DNA from: Lachnospiraceae bacterium
Lineage (GTDB): Bacteria > Bacillota > Clostridia > Lachnospirales > Lachnospiraceae
Direction: 5' to 3'
NCBI GenBank assembly: GCA_028689585.1
Contig: JAQVCW010000006.1
Location: 62,001 to 126,000, forward strand
DNA length: 64,000 nucleotides
Of the stretch, positions 16,590 through 26,486 are shown piece after piece. Numbering within the stretch: the first letter of the stretch is position 1; every line of letters begins with the position of its first letter. Both the position numbers and the translations under genes were made by a program. The notes under the pieces are model-generated. The model saw only the letters and a program-made list of their open reading frames with translations. It was not told where the DNA came from and ran no database searches.

Positions 16590-19500
16590 ATGAAAAACGT
16601 AGTGTTTTCAAAATTTTCAAATGAACGAAGCCGCAGCTTCTCCATACGGACCGATATCCTTTCCGATGAGGCTGGAAGGAAAACCGTCCGCAAGTCAGCC
16701 TGCTATCCGGAGGGCATTTCCCATGTGAAAAATATCGTCACCTGGTATCAGAAGCTGGAGGAGCTGTTTTCGGATACGCAGATCCGGGTGAACCGGGCTT
16801 TGCCGGATGGCGATGAAGTGGAACTGGAATTTCTGGAGCAGGGGGCTACCCTGGAAGAGCGGATGCGTCTGCTCTGGCAAAAGGGAGAAAAGAAAGAGGT
16901 CTGCCGCTGGATGGGGCAGTATCTGGATTTTCTGAGACAGAAAGCAACGCAGCCATTTGAAAAGACAGGGCGCTTTGCGGCCATTTTTGGAGATATTGAT
17001 CTTGCAAAAGGGCTGAAATCCATGCCGGTAACGGATTTGGATATGGTGCTGGAAAATATTGTGCTGACCGGGGAGGAACCGGTCTGGAATCTGATCGATT
17101 ATGAGTGGACTTTTGATTTTCCCATACCGGTGAATTTTATCATCTACCGGATCTGGCATTATTTCCTTGGCAGAATTGGATCAGGCGAAGAAGAAGAGAC
17201 AAAAGCATATCTGCGGGAGGAAGGGCTGACACAGCAGGAGCTGCAGTGCTATGAGCAGATGGAGCAGGCATTTCAGCGCTATGTGACAGGACAGCATGTT
17301 CCGATCAGAGAGATGTATCGGAATATCACGCCGGGCTGTATCTATCTGAAAAGTGATGAGGGCACTGAAAATTCCGGCTTGACCAGAGAATACCGAAGTA
17401 CGCTCAGCGAGATGGCAGTGGGAGAGCAGGCCGGAGAAAACGGCGGGAGTGTGCTGTACCGGATGCTGAGGGTGGATAAAGAAGGAAATTTCTCCATTGA
17501 ATTACCCATCCGCCAGTGGAAAGAGCAGCAGGGCTGGAAAAAAGGAGAGGCACTGCGCTGGGATCCCCTGGAACGGCAGATGTGCCGGATCAGGATCACC
17601 GGAGTCACGGCAGAGGCAGCCGTGCTGATCCGTTCGGAAAACGGCTACCCGGAAAATGGCTGGGATGTTTTCTGGAGCTACGATCCGGTGTACCGTCTTA
17701 CCGGCGAATTTGATAAAATACAGACGATCTTCATTCAGGGACAGCTACAGGTGCTGCATCTGGAGGATATTCTTGTGGATATCAATACTGTGCGTCGGGA
17801 ACGGGACGCAGATGCCTTTGAACTGGAACGGGTGCGCCGGGAGCTGGCAGCGTTCCAGAGCACGAAAGGCTTTAAGGTGCTGGAAAAAGTGCGTCAACTG
17901 CGCAACTTTATCATGGCAAGAGTCAGAGGGCTGGGGCTGTGCGGCGACAAAAACAGCATTATGTCCCCCTATCAGAAATGGTTTCTGGCCAATCAGGCAT
18001 CACCGGAAGAACTGGCGGCCCAGAGGCTGAGCCGGCTTCCGCGCCAGCCCAGGATCAGCATTCTGGTTCCAACCTACAACACCCCCCTGGACTATCTGCG
18101 GGAGATGGTGGAGTCGGTGCAGAATCAGACCTATGGAAACTGGGAGCTGTGTATCGGGGACGGAAGCGTATCCGCCGGGACAAACGGAGCAGGCGGCAGC
18201 CGCAACCGGGAGCTGGCAGCAGTACTGAAGGCGTATGCAGAGGCGGACAGCCGGATCCGGTATGTCCTGCTGGAAAACAACGGCGGCATTTCTTCCAACA
18301 CCAACGGGGCGGCCACGCTTGCCACAGGAGATTACATTACGCTTCTGGATCACGATGATATTCTGGCAGCCAATGCATTGTTTGAAGTGGCACAGACCAT
18401 TGGACAGACCGGAGCAGATGTGATCTACACCGACGAAGATAAGGTGAGCATGGATCTGAAGGAGCACTTTGATCCCAACCTGAAGCCGGATTTTTCACCG
18501 GATCTGCTTCGTTCCCACAATTATATCACCCACCTTTTTGTGGTGAAAAAGAGCATTTTCGATTCAGTGGGACGATTCCGCTCCGAATATGACGGAGCTC
18601 AGGATTACGATCTGATCTTCCGGTGCACCGAAGCGGCAGAGCAGATCTGTCATATTCCCAAGGTGCTGTATCACTGGAGGATGCACAAAAACTCCACTGC
18701 GGAAAACCCCAAGAGCAAGCTGTATGCCTACGAGGCAGGGAAAAAGGCCATCGAAGATCATCTGATCCGAATGGGCTTAAAGGGCAGAGTGGAGATTATG
18801 AAGATGTGGGGCATGAATCACGTGACCTATGAAACAACGGGCAATCCGCTGGTATCCGTGATCATTCCAAATAAGGACCACCATAAGGATCTGGACCGCT
18901 GCCTTTGTTCAATTATGAAGAAGAGCAGCTACCGGAATCTGGAATTTATCATAGTGGAAAATAACAGTACCAAGCAGGAAACCTTTGCTTATTATGAAAA
19001 GATACAAAAGCAATTTTCTCAGGTGCATGTAGTGCGGTGGGAAAAGGAATTTAATTATTCTGCGATCAACAATTTTGGCGTGAATGCCGCAAAGGGAGAT
19101 TATCTTCTTCTGCTGAATAATGACACGGAGCTGATCGATCCGGACAGCATCGGAGAAATGCTGGGCTGCTGTATGCGAAAAGATGTGGGCTGCGTAGGAG
19201 CAAAGCTGCTCTTTGCAGACAATACCGTTCAGCATGCGGGGATCGTTCTGGGCTTTGGAGGCTTTGCGGGCCATGTATTTTCCGGTGTTAAAAAGGATAA
19301 TCTGGGCTTTATGATGCGCACACAGATCATCGGCAACTACAGTGTAGTGACAGCAGCCTGCATGATGGTGCGCAGGGAAGTATATGAAGAAGCCGGAGGC
19401 TTTTCGGAAAAGTATGCGGTGGCACTCAATGATGTGGATTTTTGTCTGAAGCTGCGCAGAGCAGGATATCTGGTGGTGTTTCAGCCGTTTTCTCTGTGGC

Positions 19501-19670
19501 ATCACTATGAATCCAAATCCAGAGGATATGAAGATACACCGGCAAAGAAAGAGCGTTTCCAAAAGGAGATCGCGCTCTTTCGCAGTGACTGGGCAGACAT
19601 TGTAGACGCAGGCGATCCCTACTACAACCCGAATTTTTCGGTGGAGCGGGAGCCGTTTACACTCTGGTAA
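16590..19670 (+). CDS. Multidomain protein: kinase-like domain, coiled coil and two GT2 glycosyltransferase domains
   Basis: A 1026-residue cytoplasmic protein. Residues 1-260 resemble an APH/LPS-kinase fold: Lys35 in TVRKSA, a catalytic-loop pattern D151-x4-N156 (LDMVLENI) and a metal-site Asp170 in LIDYEW. A beta-rich part follows (about 270-395), then a heptad-like charged stretch (about 400-440, RRERDADAFELERVRREL). GT2 domain 1 starts near 486 (ISILVPTYNT) with DHDD near 586; GT2 domain 2 starts near 751 (VSVIIPNKDH) with NNDTE near 841. The two GT domains are shared with the genes at 19717 and 28029; the kinase-like part is found only here. It starts directly at the preceding stop. Confidence 0.85.
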   Translation: MKNVVFSKFSNERSRSFSIRTDILSDEAGRKTVRKSACYPEGISHVKNIVTWYQKLEELFSDTQIRVNRALPDGDEVELEFLEQGATLEERMRLLWQKGEKKEVCRWMGQYLDFLRQKATQPFEKTGRFAAIFGDIDLAKGLKSMPVTDLDMVLENIVLTGEEPVWNLIDYEWTFDFPIPVNFIIYRIWHYFLGRIGSGEEEETKAYLREEGLTQQELQCYEQMEQAFQRYVTGQHVPIREMYRNITPGCIYLKSDEGTENSGLTREYRSTLSEMAVGEQAGENGGSVLYRMLRVDKEGNFSIELPIRQWKEQQGWKKGEALRWDPLERQMCRIRITGVTAEAAVLIRSENGYPENGWDVFWSYDPVYRLTGEFDKIQTIFIQGQLQVLHLEDILVDINTVRRERDADAFELERVRRELAAFQSTKGFKVLEKVRQLRNFIMARVRGLGLCGDKNSIMSPYQKWFLANQASPEELAAQRLSRLPRQPRISILVPTYNTPLDYLREMVESVQNQTYGNWELCIGDGSVSAGTNGAGGSRNRELAAVLKAYAEADSRIRYVLLENNGGISSNTNGAATLATGDYITLLDHDDILAANALFEVAQTIGQTGADVIYTDEDKVSMDLKEHFDPNLKPDFSPDLLRSHNYITHLFVVKKSIFDSVGRFRSEYDGAQDYDLIFRCTEAAEQICHIPKVLYHWRMHKNSTAENPKSKLYAYEAGKKAIEDHLIRMGLKGRVEIMKMWGMNHVTYETTGNPLVSVIIPNKDHHKDLDRCLCSIMKKSSYRNLEFIIVENNSTKQETFAYYEKIQKQFSQVHVVRWEKEFNYSAINNFGVNAAKGDYLLLLNNDTELIDPDSIGEMLGCCMRKDVGCVGAKLLFADNTVQHAGIVLGFGGFAGHVFSGVKKDNLGFMMRTQIIGNYSVVTAACMMVRREVYEEAGGFSEKYAVALNDVDFCLKLRRAGYLVVFQPFSLWHHYESKSRGYEDTPAKKERFQKEIALFRSDWADIVDAGDPYYNPNFSVEREPFTLW

Positions 19671-19716
19671 GACAGCCATTGACAAAATGGCCCAGGCGGG
19701 AAGGAAATGAAAAGGA

Positions 19717-22197
19717 ATGGAACGATTATTCATAGTTACCCTGGCAAGATTTCATAGAAGCAGACCGGACATCTATGTGCTACAGGGATATTTTCAGGGC
19801 AATTCCATTGCCGGAAGTAAAATGAAGGCTTTTATGGATCAGCAGGAGCTTCCGATGGAAGTAACCATGCGGGAGGGTCTGGTGATACGGCAGAAATACA
19901 TGCACCTTGGCACCGGCATGGATCACATTGACCGGGAGTACGATCTGTGGATTCAACTGCCCGAGGGATGGGATGCTCACAAGCGGCTCAGGCTTGTTCA
20001 AAATCAGAGCAATGACAGCAAATGTGTTTTCCGCATCCGCTGTTCCAGGCTTTTGAAAGAGCAGAAAAGACCTTCCGGATATCTGGAGACTTACCATGAG
20101 AACGAAGGAAAAATAGCGGTCGGCGGCTGGGCAGTGGGAAATTCCTCCTGCAAGATTTTGGTGACCGGCTCAGACGGACAGAAAATAAAGACTGAGGTGA
20201 CCTGGCATTACCGCCAGGATATCGTGGATAATTTTCCGGAATTAGAGGATGCGCCGGAGCATCCGGAGGAAAACAGCTTCGGGTTCGAAGCCACCTTTTC
20301 GAAGCCGCCCTACCGTAAGATCAATCTGATCATGACGGCGGAGGGCCAGAGAATGATCTATTCGGTAAACCTCAAAAAAGGGGAAAAGAATAAATTCGGG
20401 CAGACGCAGTCATACATTACCAAGGGAATAGCCTATTTCAGAAGAAACGGCCTGGAGCGTACCCTGAAAAGATGTCTGGAAAAACTGCTTCAAAAAGGAA
20501 ACGCAGGCGGTGTCAATTATTCCAAATGGAGGCGAGAGCACCTGCCGGATAAGGAAGAACTGGCGGCGCAGACGAAGAATGTATTTTTGTATCAGCCTCT
20601 GATCAGTATTGTGGTGCCGCTGTACCGTACTCCGCTGGAGTATTTAAAAGAGCTGGTGGCATCCCTGGAAGATCAGACGTACCGCAGATGGGAGCTCTGC
20701 CTCTCAGATGGAAGCGGGGAAGATTCCCCTCTTACGGGTTATCTGGAGGAGCTGCAGCGAAAAGAGAGCCGTATTAAAGTGGTTTCTTCTGACTGTCCCC
20801 TGGGAATTTCAGAAAATACAAATGCAGCGCTGGGCATTGCGTCCGGTGATTTTGTTGCGTTTGCAGATCACGATGATCTGCTGGAAGCTTTTGCCCTGTA
20901 CGAGTGCGTCAAAACCATTCATAAATACTCCAATGCAGAATTGATCTACAGCGATGAAGATAAAGTTTCCATGAATGGAAAGGAATTTTTCCAGCCCCAT
21001 TTCAAATCGGATTTCAATATTGACCTTCTGTGCAGCATGAACTACTTCTGCCACCTGGTCATGGTGAAGAAAGAGCTTCTGCAGAAGGTGGGAGGTCTGG
21101 ACAGCGCCTATGACGGAGCGCAGGATTATGATTTTGTGCTGCGCTGTGTGGAGCAGGCGGCGGAAATCTGCCACGTTCCCAAGGTGCTGTATCATTGGCG
21201 GGCACATAAGGATTCTACCGCAGAAAATCCGGAGAGCAAGAGGTATGCGTTTGAAGCGGGCAAAAGAGCGGTGCAGGCTCACTATGACCGTCGGGGGATC
21301 TTGGCTCAGGTTCTGATGGGAGAGTATCCGGGGCTGTATCGGACGATCTATCAGTTCCCGGAGGAGAAGCCCCTGATCTCTATTATTATTCCGAACAAGG
21401 ATCATATTAGGGATCTGGATAAATGCGTCCGTTCCATCCTGCAGAACTCCAGCTATCCCAATATTGAATTTGTCATTGTGGAGAATAACAGCATTCAGGA
21501 AGAGACCTTTGTATATTACCGGAGAATGGAAGTGGAGTGCCCGAATTTTCATGTGGCAGTCTGGGAGGACGAATTCGACTACTCCAGTATCAATAACTAT
21601 GGTGTGGAGTTTGCCGCGGGAGACTATCTGCTGTTTTTGAACAATGATACGGAAATTATCAATCATGACTGTCTGGAGGAGCTGTTAGGACCGCTGATGC
21701 GGGAAGAGGTAGGCGCTGTGGGCGCAAGGCTGTATTACCCGGATAACACCATTCAGCATGCGGGCGTCATTATTGGCTTCGGAGGCATTGCAGGACATGC
21801 ATTCCAGGGAAGCTCCCGGGGAGACAACGGCTATTTTTCCAGGATCATCTGCCAGTCCGACTTAAGTGCGGTGACCGCCGCCTGCATGATGGTGAAGCGC
21901 TCTGTATTTGAAGCGGTGGGAGGCTTTGACAGCACGTTAAAGGTGGCGTTCAACGATGTGGATTTCTGTCTGCGGGTGCGCAGACTGGGTAAACTGGTGG
22001 TGTACAATCCCTACGCAGAACTGTATCACTATGAATCCAAATCCAGAGGCTACGAGGATACGCCGGGCAAAATAGCCCGTTTTAATAAAGAAGCGGATGA
22101 TTTCCTGAAACGCTGGCCGGATATCCTGCAGAATGGAGATCCCTACTACAATCCCAATCTGACACTGGACAAACCTGATTTTTCCATAAAATTATGA
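19717..22197 (+). CDS. Tandem-domain GT2 glycosyltransferase with N-terminal beta domain
   Basis: 826 residues. The N-terminal 280 residues hold a predicted beta-sandwich region (around KIAVGGWAVGN) of unknown role. Two GT2 domains follow: the first begins near residue 293 (ISIVVPLYRTP) with a DHDD metal motif, the second near residue 555 (ISIIIPNKDH) with NNDTE. The two-domain part aligns by eye along its full length with those at 16590 and 28029. Such dual enzymes often add two sugars in turn or build a disaccharide repeat. The donor sugars are not readable from sequence. Confidence 0.88.
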   Translation: MERLFIVTLARFHRSRPDIYVLQGYFQGNSIAGSKMKAFMDQQELPMEVTMREGLVIRQKYMHLGTGMDHIDREYDLWIQLPEGWDAHKRLRLVQNQSNDSKCVFRIRCSRLLKEQKRPSGYLETYHENEGKIAVGGWAVGNSSCKILVTGSDGQKIKTEVTWHYRQDIVDNFPELEDAPEHPEENSFGFEATFSKPPYRKINLIMTAEGQRMIYSVNLKKGEKNKFGQTQSYITKGIAYFRRNGLERTLKRCLEKLLQKGNAGGVNYSKWRREHLPDKEELAAQTKNVFLYQPLISIVVPLYRTPLEYLKELVASLEDQTYRRWELCLSDGSGEDSPLTGYLEELQRKESRIKVVSSDCPLGISENTNAALGIASGDFVAFADHDDLLEAFALYECVKTIHKYSNAELIYSDEDKVSMNGKEFFQPHFKSDFNIDLLCSMNYFCHLVMVKKELLQKVGGLDSAYDGAQDYDFVLRCVEQAAEICHVPKVLYHWRAHKDSTAENPESKRYAFEAGKRAVQAHYDRRGILAQVLMGEYPGLYRTIYQFPEEKPLISIIIPNKDHIRDLDKCVRSILQNSSYPNIEFVIVENNSIQEETFVYYRRMEVECPNFHVAVWEDEFDYSSINNYGVEFAAGDYLLFLNNDTEIINHDCLEELLGPLMREEVGAVGARLYYPDNTIQHAGVIIGFGGIAGHAFQGSSRGDNGYFSRIICQSDLSAVTAACMMVKRSVFEAVGGFDSTLKVAFNDVDFCLRVRRLGKLVVYNPYAELYHYESKSRGYEDTPGKIARFNKEADDFLKRWPDILQNGDPYYNPNLTLDKPDFSIKL

Positions 22198-22209
22198 TGA
22201 GGTACTAGG

Positions 22210-24954
22210 ATGGAACAAAGTAAAAAAAACACGGACGGAAAGACGCTGCTGTGGCTCTGGCTGCTGATACTGGGCGGCTGCCTGCTGATCTTTCACAGCT
22301 TTCTGCTGGGAAATGAAACGCTGGTTTTCGCGGATGTGGGTTCAGATACGAAGCAGCAGTATATTATGTGGTACAACGGAATTGTAAATCATCTGAGAGA
22401 GGGCAGCTTTGCTGCCTGGGATTTTAACAATGGCTTTGGTGTGAACGAGCTTTCCATGAGTCTGACCGAACCGTTTCTGATGCTGGTCTACTTTCTGGGA
22501 ACGCTGTTTGGACCGGAGAACATCACACTTTATATGGTCTATATTCAGATCCTGAAAATCCTGCTGGCGGGCACTGCCTGTTACTATTTTCTGTCTGCCT
22601 TCTCCATCAAAGAGCCGTCCAAGCTTCTGGCAGCATTTATGTATGCTTTTAACGGCTATCTGATGGTATGGGGACAGCATTATCAGCTAGGCTCCGTGGT
22701 GGTGTGGATGCCGCTGCTTCTTTTGTTTATTGAAAAGACACTGAAAAACTGGAAATACTGCTTTGGAGTGGCGGCCATGTCAGGCATCACCATTTTGTCC
22801 GGCTTTTATCAGGGCTATATGGTGATGCTGGGCTGCGGCATCTATGTCTGCATCCGTGTGCTGCTGTATGATCCCAGAAGCTGGAAGAAAAAATGGTCCC
22901 GTTTTGGCCTGGAAGCGATCTCCATGGGCTTTGGCGTGCTGATGGGAGCATTGAATCTGTTCCCAAGCATCTCCACGGTCCTGGGAACCAGCTCCAGATT
23001 GTCGGCGCAGTCTTCCCTGCTGCAGCGGATTGTGGATAACATCAGTCTCTGGCCCAGAGATTATTACAAAACGGCAATGTACCGTCTGTTTGGCAGCAAC
23101 CTGCAGGGCAGTGCAAACCAGTATGGCGGCTACGCGAATTATTATGAAGCGGCCAGTCTGTTTTTTTCCACGCTGTTTATCATTCTGCTTCTGCAGTATG
23201 TATTTACCATACACCGTCAGAAAAACACCGGAAGACTTCAGAAAGCCGCCCAGTATATCGGAGTGGCAGCCGGAGTATTTACCGTTGCCGTTGAGCTGGG
23301 AAGTCTGATCTTTAACGGCTTTGCCTATGCTTTTTCCAGACATACCTTTTTGCTGATGCCATTTTTTGCACTGCTTTGCGGGAAGGTGCTGGATCAGATC
23401 CTGGAAGAAAAAAAGATAAGCTGGATCGGAATGTTTCTTTCTCTGGGGGCAATCCTGGTGGTGTATGCAAAGGCTTACCGCAACATGGATGATGTGAATT
23501 ACAAGACCAATGCCCTGATGCTCTGCCTGACCGGACTTGCCATGGCCGCGGCCCTGATCTGGTCCCTGCGAAAAAAAGCGGACCAAAAGCTCTGTTATCA
23601 GATTCTGCTGCTGGCGCTGTTTGTAAACATCCTATCGGACACCACCCTGTGCTGCCGTTACCGTGCCACGTTGAAAAAGAATGACATCAGCTATTATCAG
23701 GACACCTATGAATCCTCGGTGAACCGGGCGCTGGCCTGGCTGGAAGCGGAGGACAACAGCTTTTACCGGATTGAGAAGGATTTTCATAATGCTTCCAGCT
23801 ATATGGATTCTCTGGCCCAGAATTATATGAGCGTCAGTACCTATAATTCCACCCAGAACAGCAATATTGCAAAATTTGTTTCCACGCTCTGGCCTCAGCT
23901 TCTCACCGGCTATGACAACAATCATTATGAATTTACCAATACGGTAAACGAAAGCACCATGGCGGCTCTGACCGGTGTGAAATACCTGCTTTCGAAAAAT
24001 GCTGAATTGAATGTGCCGGACTATGAGCTGTTTCACCAGATTGATGATATTTATATTTACCGCAATACCAATACGGATTCCATCGGAAAATTCTTCACCC
24101 AGACGGTGACGGAAAAAACCTACAAAAAAGAAAAGGACAGCCTGGATACCTGGAAGCTGCTCAGCAATGCTCTGATTCTGGACCGGGGAGCGGGATATGA
24201 GGTCAGCGAAGAGAGCCTGGAGCAGTATACCAAAGAAAAGGCAGACAATCTTCTGGATACAGACCGGGTGAATACCACAGTCAATACGCTGACGAAGGAT
24301 GGAATCAAAGCGGAGGATCAGCATTTTATCTTCCTTCCTCTGAACCGGAAGGAACTGGCCAAATATGAAAATGCCTCTGTAGAATTTACGCTGTCTGTGG
24401 ACAGCGGAACGGAAATCGCCATTCGCATGAATGATTCCCAGGTAAATGAGCGGTATGCCTATACCGGAGATCATAAATTCACTCTCCGGATACCGGAAAA
24501 TACTGACACGATCTCTATCCAGATCACCAATTCCGGAGTCAAAGCCACTGTGAGTGAACTGGAGTTTTACGGGACGAAGGACAGCTATGATTTTTCCGGT
24601 GAAGCAAAGATTTCCATCGCGTCCACCAAAAAAGACAGCCGCCTGACCGGAACCATCGAGACGGATCAGGGTGGCATGGTAATGCTGGCAATTCCCTATG
24701 AGGATGGCTGGAGCGTTTACCTGAACGGAGAAAAACAGGAGCTTTACAAGGGAGATTACGGTTTCCTGGCCTTTGAGACAAAGGCGGGCAGCTATGAGCT
24801 GGAGGTGGTTTTCAAAGCTCCTCTGCTGGCTGCCGGGATCGGAGTGACCGCATTCACCTGGCTGCTCTGGGCGGCACTGGGAATATTCGTCCGGATGCAG
24901 AGCAAAGGCAGAAAGAAACAGAAAATGCTGGAAAATGCGGAAATTGTAGAATAG
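22210..24954 (+). CDS. yfhO: YfhO family membrane glycosyltransferase (GT-C fold)
   Basis: A 914-residue integral membrane protein. A first membrane segment (WLWLLILGGCLLIFHSFLL) is followed by an outer loop with FADVGSDTKQQY, the likely catalytic Asp region of GT-C enzymes, then about a dozen membrane segments to about residue 470, and an extracytoplasmic C-terminal domain ending in one more membrane segment near residue 880. YfhO/GtcA-type proteins decorate lipoteichoic acid or other wall glycans from undecaprenyl-phosphate sugars outside the membrane. The gene begins 12 bp after the preceding GT and ends at a strong terminator. Confidence 0.9.
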   Translation: MEQSKKNTDGKTLLWLWLLILGGCLLIFHSFLLGNETLVFADVGSDTKQQYIMWYNGIVNHLREGSFAAWDFNNGFGVNELSMSLTEPFLMLVYFLGTLFGPENITLYMVYIQILKILLAGTACYYFLSAFSIKEPSKLLAAFMYAFNGYLMVWGQHYQLGSVVVWMPLLLLFIEKTLKNWKYCFGVAAMSGITILSGFYQGYMVMLGCGIYVCIRVLLYDPRSWKKKWSRFGLEAISMGFGVLMGALNLFPSISTVLGTSSRLSAQSSLLQRIVDNISLWPRDYYKTAMYRLFGSNLQGSANQYGGYANYYEAASLFFSTLFIILLLQYVFTIHRQKNTGRLQKAAQYIGVAAGVFTVAVELGSLIFNGFAYAFSRHTFLLMPFFALLCGKVLDQILEEKKISWIGMFLSLGAILVVYAKAYRNMDDVNYKTNALMLCLTGLAMAAALIWSLRKKADQKLCYQILLLALFVNILSDTTLCCRYRATLKKNDISYYQDTYESSVNRALAWLEAEDNSFYRIEKDFHNASSYMDSLAQNYMSVSTYNSTQNSNIAKFVSTLWPQLLTGYDNNHYEFTNTVNESTMAALTGVKYLLSKNAELNVPDYELFHQIDDIYIYRNTNTDSIGKFFTQTVTEKTYKKEKDSLDTWKLLSNALILDRGAGYEVSEESLEQYTKEKADNLLDTDRVNTTVNTLTKDGIKAEDQHFIFLPLNRKELAKYENASVEFTLSVDSGTEIAIRMNDSQVNERYAYTGDHKFTLRIPENTDTISIQITNSGVKATVSELEFYGTKDSYDFSGEAKISIASTKKDSRLTGTIETDQGGMVMLAIPYEDGWSVYLNGEKQELYKGDYGFLAFETKAGSYELEVVFKAPLLAAGIGVTAFTWLLWAALGIFVRMQSKGRKKQKMLENAEIVE

Positions 24955-24958
24955 ACAG

Positions 24959-25008
24959 AAGACGGCCCGCTGGCGGGGGATAATCCCCATGCCGGCAGGC
25001 CGTCTTTT
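24959..25008. terminator. Rho-independent terminator after yfhO
   Basis: A long GC-rich stem: AAGACGGCC pairs with GGCCGTCTT, with inner GC-rich pairs and GGGG/CCCC around a GATAAT loop, ending in CTTTT. It lies in the gap between convergent genes. Confidence 0.8.
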
Positions 25009-25030
25009 GGGTGGCGGATGTTTTGAACGT

Positions 25031-25078
25031 CAAAAATGAGCCGGTACCCAACGGATGAAAGGCTTTGGCCCATTTTTG
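25031..25078. terminator. Bidirectional hairpin, likely terminator for wbqC
   Basis: CAAAAATGAGCC (25031-25042) pairs with GGCCCATTTTTG (25067-25078). On the minus strand the stem ends in a T-rich run after the wbqC stop; it could also back up the yfhO terminator. Confidence 0.6.
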
Positions 25079-25107
25079 AAATTTAAAGCATCCTTAAAAG
25101 GTGCATC

Positions 25108-25803
25108 CTATGAAAAGCTCTTCATATATTTCGCAGCTTCGGGGCCGGTCATGAAGAGGAGGTCCAGTATGCTGACATTTGGCGTAAATTCGCCGTGGAG
25201 CTGCGGATAATCCGGATAGCCGGAGTAGTCCATGTAGTCAAGCCGGATGCCGGCATTTTCGAAGACTTCGTCTTCGATATAATCTCTGGCTGCGGGACCG
25301 GACAGATAATAGCTGCCGCCTGCGGATTTTACCAGCTCTGCCAGGCGTTCGGTCTTGCCGTCGGCCAGGACATAGTCAGAGGACCAGGTAATTTTGGTCT
25401 GGATATTTAACAGTCTGCAGATCTCGGTCAGGAAGAGATGGTTGATCTGACTGAGATATTCCATCTCACCGGCCTGCTGATAGAGGCGGGCGAAGAGCTC
25501 CTCATATGTCTTAAAATAAGGTGCTTTGGCATAATTCAGGCAGATCGCTTTCCAGTGCTCTTCCGCCCATTTGTGACTGGAAACCTTGGTTTCGTTGATT
25601 TTCTGAAAGAATTTTCCCTTGGTATCTACCGGGATGGTGAGCCATTTAACGCCGTCTACGGTCTTGATCTGGTTGCGGTTGCGCCAGTCCCGGCGGGTGT
25701 ACTGCATATCGTCATAAAGAATGAATTCATCTACCATATGAATAATATCGAAATATCCCTTCCAGGGAATATAGTTAGACTGAAGAATTGCCACTTTTTT
25801 CAT
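25108..25803 (-). CDS. WbqC family protein
   Basis: A 231-residue protein that begins with MKKVAILQSNYIPWKGYFD, the typical opening of the WbqC family, which is found in polysaccharide loci that make acylated amino sugars. Its exact reaction is not settled. The start at 25803 has AAAAGGAG upstream; the frame is open 8 codons further to 25827. It is the only gene on the minus strand inside the polysaccharide cluster. The WecE-type aminotransferase nearby is a natural functional partner. Confidence 0.85.
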   Translation of the reverse strand: MKKVAILQSNYIPWKGYFDIIHMVDEFILYDDMQYTRRDWRNRNQIKTVDGVKWLTIPVDTKGKFFQKINETKVSSHKWAEEHWKAICLNYAKAPYFKTYEELFARLYQQAGEMEYLSQINHLFLTEICRLLNIQTKITWSSDYVLADGKTERLAELVKSAGGSYYLSGPAARDYIEDEVFENAGIRLDYMDYSGYPDYPQLHGEFTPNVSILDLLFMTGPEAAKYMKSFS

Positions 25804-25869
25804 AATGAAACTCCTTTTTTTGTGCAAAATAAAATAATCAAAAAATGCCTGATTTAGGCTGACATTCTT

Positions 25870-25897
25870 ATTTTACTACATTTTTTGCAAAAGTAAA
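25870..25897 (-). promoter_or_regulatory. Possible promoter for wbqC
   Basis: On the minus strand: -35 TTTACT (25892-25897), 16-bp spacer, -10 TAAAAT (25870-25875). Both boxes are imperfect. Confidence 0.4.
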
Positions 25898-25918
25898 GCA
25901 TGAAAGGGGATACGGGTA

Positions 25919-25947
25919 TTGCGGTTTTTGGGACAGAATGATATAAT
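25919..25947 (+). promoter_or_regulatory. Predicted promoter whose -10 box lies at the edge of a family A repeat
   Basis: -35 TTGCGG (25919-25924), 17-bp spacer, -10 TATAAT (25942-25947). The -10 is part of the AATGATATAATA string that also opens other family A copies. It would drive the SMR pair and wecE. Confidence 0.55.
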
Positions 25948-26040
25948 AAAGTGCAAATCAGGTGCAGAAAACGCAAAAACCGCGTTTGCGCTTTGCGCAT
26001 TGCATAGGGTTAATATAAACCAATTAACTCGAAAGAAGAG
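25938..26040. repeat. Repeat family A, copy 2
   Basis: ATGATATAATA is followed by GTGCAGAAAACGCAAAAACCGCGTTTGC-like sequence (hairpin AAACGC/GCGTTT), GCGCTTTGCGC and a diverged second hairpin, GTTAAT/AATTAAC with an ATAAACC spacer. The end GAAAGAAGAG is shared with copy 1. It would form the 5' leader of the next operon. Confidence 0.7.
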
Positions 26041-26093
26041 GGGCGCTGCTTCCATTATTATGGTATGCTTTGCTTGTGGGAGATAGAATTAAC

Positions 26094-26486
26094 ATGGAAA
26101 ATAAGGATAAGATTCAGGCACAGCCGGGAAGAAAAAGAAGGCTGGAAGTTCCTGTGAAATGGTTCGTGATTCTTCATTTGAGCCTGGTGGTGAATTCGCT
26201 GGCAGGTGTGGCTTCGAAAATGGCGGGCAGACAGGAATTCCTGTCACTGCGCTTTTTCTTTTTTTATGGGCTTGTACTGCTGATCACTTTTCTGTTCGCG
26301 CTGGTATGGCAGCAGGTGCTGAAAAATATGTCACTGACCTTTGCATTTACAAATAAGCCGATTACCATGATCTGGGGCCTGAGCTGGGGGGTTCTGTTTT
26401 TTCAGGAGGTAGTGACCTGGAAGATGCTGCTGGGCTCATTGATTATTCTGGCAGGCATTATTATAGGAGTGAGTGGAGATGAGTGA
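26094..26486 (+). CDS. SMR/EamA-type small membrane transporter subunit 1
   Basis: 130 residues with four hydrophobic segments after a charged N-terminus of about 20 residues. The second half (MIWGLSWGVLFFQEVVTWKMLLGSLIILAGIIIG) follows the EmrE/ArnE pattern. The ATG at 26094 has GGGAGA about 10 nt upstream; a TTG at 26070 extends the frame. It overlaps the second SMR gene, so the two form a heterodimer, as ArnE/ArnF do when they flip undecaprenyl-phosphate amino sugars. That function is inferred. Confidence 0.78.
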   Translation: MENKDKIQAQPGRKRRLEVPVKWFVILHLSLVVNSLAGVASKMAGRQEFLSLRFFFFYGLVLLITFLFALVWQQVLKNMSLTFAFTNKPITMIWGLSWGVLFFQEVVTWKMLLGSLIILAGIIIGVSGDE

